DNA of 8,899 nucleotides from Mariprofundaceae bacterium. GTDB taxonomy: Bacteria > Pseudomonadota > Zetaproteobacteria > Mariprofundales > J009. The position numbers and the translations under genes were made by a program. Under the pieces are notes generated by a model. That model did not search any database, was not told the origin of the DNA, and was given only the letters and a program-made list of their open reading frames with translations. Below, piece after piece: positions 5,953 to 8,899 of the stretch; position 1 is the stretch's first letter; every line of letters starts with the position of its first letter. Where the stretch lies: NCBI GenBank assembly GCA_015489095.1, contig WFMN01000160.1, positions 1 to 8,899 of the forward strand. Reading direction: 5' to 3'.

Positions 5953-6127
5953 GGACGGCCATCCTGTGACGGGATCGCCGTTTGACAAGATGCTGGGGTG
6001 CAGATTGAAAACCCGCCGTCGTGCGGCACACTGCGTGACTCAAGATCAGTTTTGACGGCTTCGCAAGAAGTCGTCATCGCGGCCACGGACGGCCTTTTTG
6101 CGATCTACTCAGTTTTTAAGGGGTGGT
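5953..6127. other. Divergent intergenic region
   Basis: These 175 bp lie between the minus-strand operon and the plus-strand glycosyltransferases, so promoters for both should be here. I see no convincing -35/-10 pair on either strand. Much of the region is taken up by repeat copy B (6063-6104). The bases just before it (6010-6062) hold a GC-rich dyad, GCCG-TCGTG-CGGC (6015-6027), and may belong to the same dispersed element. The ribosome site of the first plus-strand gene (AAGGGG, 6118-6123) closes the region. Confidence 0.5.
6063..6104 (+). repeat. Dispersed repeat, copy B (uninterrupted form)
   Basis: The copy begins GCAAGAAGTCGTCATCGCGG, passes through a single CCACGGACGG (6083-6092) and ends CCTTTTTGCGAT. 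It is the compact equivalent of copy A in the opposite orientation, with one copy of the 10-bp sequence that is doubled around the REP insertion in copy A. The GGCC-ACGGAC-GGCC stem followed by TTTTT (6081-6099) superficially resembles a terminator, but its stem is only 4 bp. Confidence 0.75.
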
Positions 6128-7318
6128 ATGGGCGATTCATTGCGGGTGTTGCTGGTGGCGGATGTGTCGGCGGAGCGGGTGCTGGGCGGGGCGGAGCGCA
6201 TGCTGGTGGAGCATCTGCGCGCGCTGGTGGCCGGCGGCCATCAGGTCACGCTGCTGACCCGCCAGCCCCACCCCGACGCGGCGGAGCGCATCACCCTCGC
6301 GCATGGTGTCAGCGAGCATCGCCTTCGGTTTGACGGCGATCGCGGCCTGTCGGGGCTGCGCCAGTTGCGCGAGCAGGCGAAGGCGTGGTGGCGGTTGCGG
6401 TCGGAAAACTTCGATGTGGTGGTGGCGGAGCAGCCGTTTGTGATGTCGGCGTTGCAGGCCGCGGGCTGCGCGCTGCCTAGGCTACAGGTGTGCCATTCGC
6501 TGGCGAGCGAGGAGTTTGCCACCCGCCACGGCCTCGATTGGGGGCCAAAACCGCGGCTGGCGGCGGCGGCGATGCGGCGGCTGGAGGGGCGGGTCTATCG
6601 CTCCGCTGATCGGGTGTTGGCGCTGAGCTGCTTCACCCGCGAGCGGCTGCGCCGCGTGGTGGGGGTGTTGCCGCGGCGGATTGTGGTGGCGCCGGGCGGG
6701 GTGTCGTTGCCACGCAAGGTCGGCGATGACGAGCGGGCGCGGTGGCGCGAGGAGCTGGGTTGGCAGGGGCCGGTGGTGGTCACGCTACGCAATCTGGTGC
6801 CGCGCACGGGGGTGGATCTCTTGGTGCAGTGCGCCGCCATCCTCCGTCACAGCCATCCCACTCTGCGCTGGTGTGTGATCGGTGATGGCGAGCTTGCCGC
6901 GCCGCTCTGCCACCTGTGCGGCATGCTCCAAGTTACGCCACTGATCGAGTGGTGCGGCTACCTCGACGAGGCGGAGGTGGCGCGCCGCATGGCGGCTGCC
7001 GATCTCTTCATGCTGCCCACCCGCGCGCTGGAGGGGTTCGGGCTGGTGACCATTGAGGCGGCGAGTTTCGGGCTGCCGGTGGTGGCAACACCGGTGGACG
7101 CCAATGTGGAGGTGGTGCCCAAGATCGCCGCCAACCGGCTGGCGGAGGCCGCCACCCCGCAGGCGTTGGCGGCGGCAACGGCGCAGTTGCTGGCGGAGAT
7201 TCCCGACGACCTTGACGGCTATCGCCGGCAGATTCGTCAGCAGGTGGCGGCGGCCTTCGGCTGGGAGCGGCATGACGCCGCCCTGCTTACGGCTGTGGCG
7301 GCGGTGGCGCAGGGGTGA
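6128..7318 (+). CDS. Glycosyltransferase, GT4-like (GT-B fold)
   Basis: 396 residues. The N-terminal GT4 donor/acceptor fold starts RVLLVADVSAERVLGGAERM with the glycine pair at 20-21. The linker carries VVAPGGVSL (186-194). The C-terminal domain holds the E-x7-E element E302-GFGLVTI-E310, followed by GLPVVATPVDANVEVV. Such retaining enzymes move sugar from an NDP-sugar onto a glycan or lipid at the inner membrane face. In the segment that normally reads GRL-x-x-x-KG it has RNLVPRTGVDLL (221-232): the usual lysine is threonine, as in a common subfamily with RRLVPRMG. The start is ATG 6128 with AAGGGG 4 nt upstream; an upstream TTG at 6098 falls within the repeat and is rejected. Codons are extremely GC-rich, unlike the minus-strand operon. 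The stop overlaps the next gene's ATG (TGATG). Confidence 0.88.
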   Translation: MGDSLRVLLVADVSAERVLGGAERMLVEHLRALVAGGHQVTLLTRQPHPDAAERITLAHGVSEHRLRFDGDRGLSGLRQLREQAKAWWRLRSENFDVVVAEQPFVMSALQAAGCALPRLQVCHSLASEEFATRHGLDWGPKPRLAAAAMRRLEGRVYRSADRVLALSCFTRERLRRVVGVLPRRIVVAPGGVSLPRKVGDDERARWREELGWQGPVVVTLRNLVPRTGVDLLVQCAAILRHSHPTLRWCVIGDGELAAPLCHLCGMLQVTPLIEWCGYLDEAEVARRMAAADLFMLPTRALEGFGLVTIEAASFGLPVVATPVDANVEVVPKIAANRLAEAATPQALAAATAQLLAEIPDDLDGYRRQIRQQVAAAFGWERHDAALLTAVAAVAQG

Positions 7319-8433
7319 TGCGGATTATCCACCTGATCACCCGGATGGATCGCGGCGGTTCGGCGATCAACACGCTGGTGACCGCGACCGAACAGGCCAA
7401 GGCGGGGCATGCGGTGACGCTGGTGTGCGGCGCATCCCACGAGTCACGCATGCGCGCGCGCGAGCAACAGGCGCTGGATGCGGGGCTGGAGGCGCTGCGC
7501 GCCGCCGGTGGCGAGGTGGCCGTGGTGCCCGCGCTTCGTCGGGCGATCGGCTGGCGCGATGTGGCGGCGTGGTGGCAGTTGCGCGCGCTGCTGCGTCGCG
7601 GCCCGCTCGATGTGGTGCACACCCACACCTCCAAGGCGGGGGTGTTGGGGCGGGTGGCGGCGCTCGGGCTGGGGGCGAGGGTGGTGCATACGCCGCACGG
7701 CCATATCTTTCACGGCTACTTTTCGCCGTGGAAAACGGCCATTTTTGTGGCGCTGGAGCGGCTGCTGGCGCGCGTCACCGACCGGCTGATCGCCTTGACC
7801 GAGGCGGAGCGGGAGGATCATCTGCGTTTGCGGATCGGCGATCGGCGGCAGTGGCGGGTGGTGCCGAGCGGGGTGGATGTGGAGGCGATCGCCGCGCGGG
7901 TGGCCACCCTGCGCCGCGACCATCCGCGGCAGCCGTGGCACGCGGTCTCTGTTGGGCGGTTGACACCGATCAAGGGGATGGATCGGCTGCTGCGGGCGTG
8001 GGCGGTGGTGGCGACGCGGCAGCCGCGGGCGCGCTTGACGATCGTCGGTGATGGCGAGTTGCGGGCGGAGCTGGAGGCGCAGCGCGCCCGGCTTGCGCTG
8101 CAAGCGAGTGTCCGCTTCGTCGGCTGGGACGATCCGGTGCCGTGGCTGGCGCGCGCCGACCGCTTTGTGCTGTTGTCACGCAACGAGGGGATGGGGCGGG
8201 CGGTGGTGGAGGCGTTTGCCGCCGAGCTGCCCTGCATCGTCTCCGATGTGTGTGGTCTGGCGGAGCTGGTCACCGCGGATGTGGGGGCGGTGGTCGATGG
8301 CGATGACCCCGAAGCGGTGGCAACGGCGCTGCTGGCAAGCTACGATTGCCAAGTGGCGTTGCGGCGCAGGGCGCGGCGCTACTCGATCGCGGCGATGATG
8401 GAGGGGATAGGAAAGGCCTATGCGTGTGTGTAA
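7318..8433 (+). CDS. Glycosyltransferase, GT4-like (GT-B fold), second of a tandem pair
   Basis: 371 residues. Features in order: MRIIHLITRMDRGGS (1-15) with the glycine-rich first turn; VVHTHTSKAGVLGR (99-112) and VVHTPHGHIFHGYF (122-135), the acceptor-side His-rich loops of GT4 enzymes; VPSGVD (182-187); VGRLTPIKGMDRL (212-224) with the NDP-phosphate-binding R214 and K219; and E290-GMGRAVV-E298 as the E-x7-E motif. All expected catalytic elements are present. ATG 7318 shares one base with the preceding stop; a GTG at 7315 would add one residue, and the upstream AGGGG suits neither start perfectly. Together with the previous gene it probably adds consecutive sugars to the same polysaccharide or lipid-linked oligosaccharide. 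It has the same GC-rich codon use as its neighbour. The last 14 nt overlap the PHP-like gene. Confidence 0.9.
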   Translation: MRIIHLITRMDRGGSAINTLVTATEQAKAGHAVTLVCGASHESRMRAREQQALDAGLEALRAAGGEVAVVPALRRAIGWRDVAAWWQLRALLRRGPLDVVHTHTSKAGVLGRVAALGLGARVVHTPHGHIFHGYFSPWKTAIFVALERLLARVTDRLIALTEAEREDHLRLRIGDRRQWRVVPSGVDVEAIAARVATLRRDHPRQPWHAVSVGRLTPIKGMDRLLRAWAVVATRQPRARLTIVGDGELRAELEAQRARLALQASVRFVGWDDPVPWLARADRFVLLSRNEGMGRAVVEAFAAELPCIVSDVCGLAELVTADVGAVVDGDDPEAVATALLASYDCQVALRRRARRYSIAAMMEGIGKAYACV

Positions 8434-8899
8434 ATGGTTGCTGACGCTGGTGATGGCGGTGACGCTGTCGCAGACGCCGCTGCACGCCGCGGAGCCGCGG
8501 GCGAAGGTGTTGGAGCGGCTCAACGCCGTGATTCAGGAGCTGGAGGCGGCCGACGAGGCGCTTCGCCCCAAACCCAAACCGAAGCCGAAGGTGGTGAAGA
8601 AGAAAAACCCCGGCCTGAGCCTGATGCAGAAGGCGAAAAAGGCGGCGCTGGCGCTGCCAAGGCCGATGCGGGTGGTGATCGACATCCGCAGCAACCACTC
8701 CGATGGCAAGCACAGCTTTGCCGACCTGAAGGCGATGGCGGCGGCGCGCGGAATCGAGGCGGTCGCCTTCACCGAGCATGACCGCACCGCGGTGCGGTTC
8801 GGGATCGATCCGGTGGCGTGGCTGTTGGGCTACACCTACGAGCGGCCATCGCTCTACACCACCGGCGTGGAGAAATTCGTGCAGGATCTGCAGCAGTTC
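8420..8899 (+). CDS. Exported PHP-domain-like protein with degenerate first metal motif (5' part only)
   Basis: 160 codons are present and the frame stays open to the right edge. Residues 1-24 form a Sec signal peptide (MRVCKWLLTLVMAVTLSQTP, then LHAA, with cleavage likely after HAA). A short helix (26-48) and a Lys/Pro linker (51-62, KPKPKPKVVKKK) follow. From 85 the sequence reads VVIDIRSNHSDGKHS, then ADLKAMAAARGIEAVAFTEHDR (101-122). This aligns with the PHP phosphoesterase opening, DxHxH-x-SDG followed by ARGL-AI-TDHD, but the HxH pair is replaced by R90-S-N92 while H120 and D121 are kept. PHP proteins are metal-dependent phosphoesterases or structural domains; an exported one beside glycosyltransferases may act on a cell-envelope substrate. 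The start has AGGAAAGG just upstream and overlaps the previous gene by 14 nt. The missing C-terminus limits the call. Confidence 0.65.
   Translation, partial: MRVCKWLLTLVMAVTLSQTPLHAAEPRAKVLERLNAVIQELEAADEALRPKPKPKPKVVKKKNPGLSLMQKAKKAALALPRPMRVVIDIRSNHSDGKHSFADLKAMAAARGIEAVAFTEHDRTAVRFGIDPVAWLLGYTYERPSLYTTGVEKFVQDLQQF

Noticed and set aside
5983..5988. TTGTCA as a -35 box for the minus-strand operon
   Set aside because: No acceptable -10 hexamer lies 16-18 bp downstream; the spacer would end almost at the start codon.
6081..6099. Possible factor-independent terminator (GGCC stem plus TTTTT) in repeat copy B
   Set aside because: The stem is only 4 bp, no plus-strand gene ends upstream in the window, and the same bases belong to a dispersed repeat.
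7053..8051. 332-codon plus-strand ORF spanning the two GT4 genes in another frame
   Set aside because: Arg/Gly/Ala-rich low-complexity translation typical of a shadow frame. It conflicts with two well-supported glycosyltransferases.
7444..8103. 219-codon minus-strand ORF
   Set aside because: Arg/Pro/His-rich composition with no domain; a shadow of the second GT4 gene.
8569..8605. Short repeat of Lys-Pro codons as a possible tandem-repeat element
   Set aside because: It is simply the coding sequence of the KPKPKPK linker of the exported protein and is too short to call a separate repeat.

Overview
The window looks like part of a surface-polysaccharide or nucleotide-sugar locus of a Gram-negative, probably proteobacterial, chromosome. 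The taxonomic hint comes mainly from a doublet of GTAG-type REP hairpins (3932-3979), a kind of element best known from gammaproteobacteria, and from a Sec-type signal peptide on the last gene. GCGATCGC is also clearly over-represented (six copies), which is a cyanobacteria-like habit. I therefore leave the phylum open. No RNA genes, CRISPR arrays, insertion-sequence transposases or tRNA-linked attachment sites were seen.

Left block (1-5952), all on the minus strand and read from right to left: a sugar-1-phosphate nucleotidyltransferase (5952-5233); a radical SAM protein with a SPASM/twitch-like C-terminus (5130-4024), preceded by a possible 10-codon leader ORF; an NAD-dependent extended-SDR sugar epimerase/dehydratase (3876-2887); a GmhA-like SIS phosphosugar isomerase (2882-2331); a GT-B-like glycosyltransferase (2346-1027); a thiamine-diphosphate E1-alpha subunit (1030-83); and the first 30 codons of the E1-beta partner (90-1, running off the edge). 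The last five are packed with a 4-nt gap or with overlaps of 16, 4 and 8 nt, so they are almost certainly one translationally coupled operon. A plausible joint role is to isomerise and activate a phosphosugar, remodel it (epimerisation or oxidation, a radical step, and possibly a C2 branch added by the ThDP enzyme), and transfer it to a glycan. This is inference. Each family is recognisable, but I do not know a described pathway with exactly this combination.

Middle (5953-6127): the divergent spacer between the two blocks. It carries a compact copy of a dispersed repeat. An inverted copy of that repeat lies at 3904-4013 inside the left operon, and there it is interrupted by the paired-REP (REPIN-like) insertion flanked by 10-bp direct repeats.

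Right block (6128-8899), plus strand and markedly more GC-rich: two GT4-type glycosyltransferases joined by a TGATG overlap, then the start of a secreted PHP-domain-like protein that overlaps the second glycosyltransferase by 14 nt and runs off the edge. These two blocks may have different histories: sampled 60-base lines are 47-60% GC on the left and 73-78% GC on the right.
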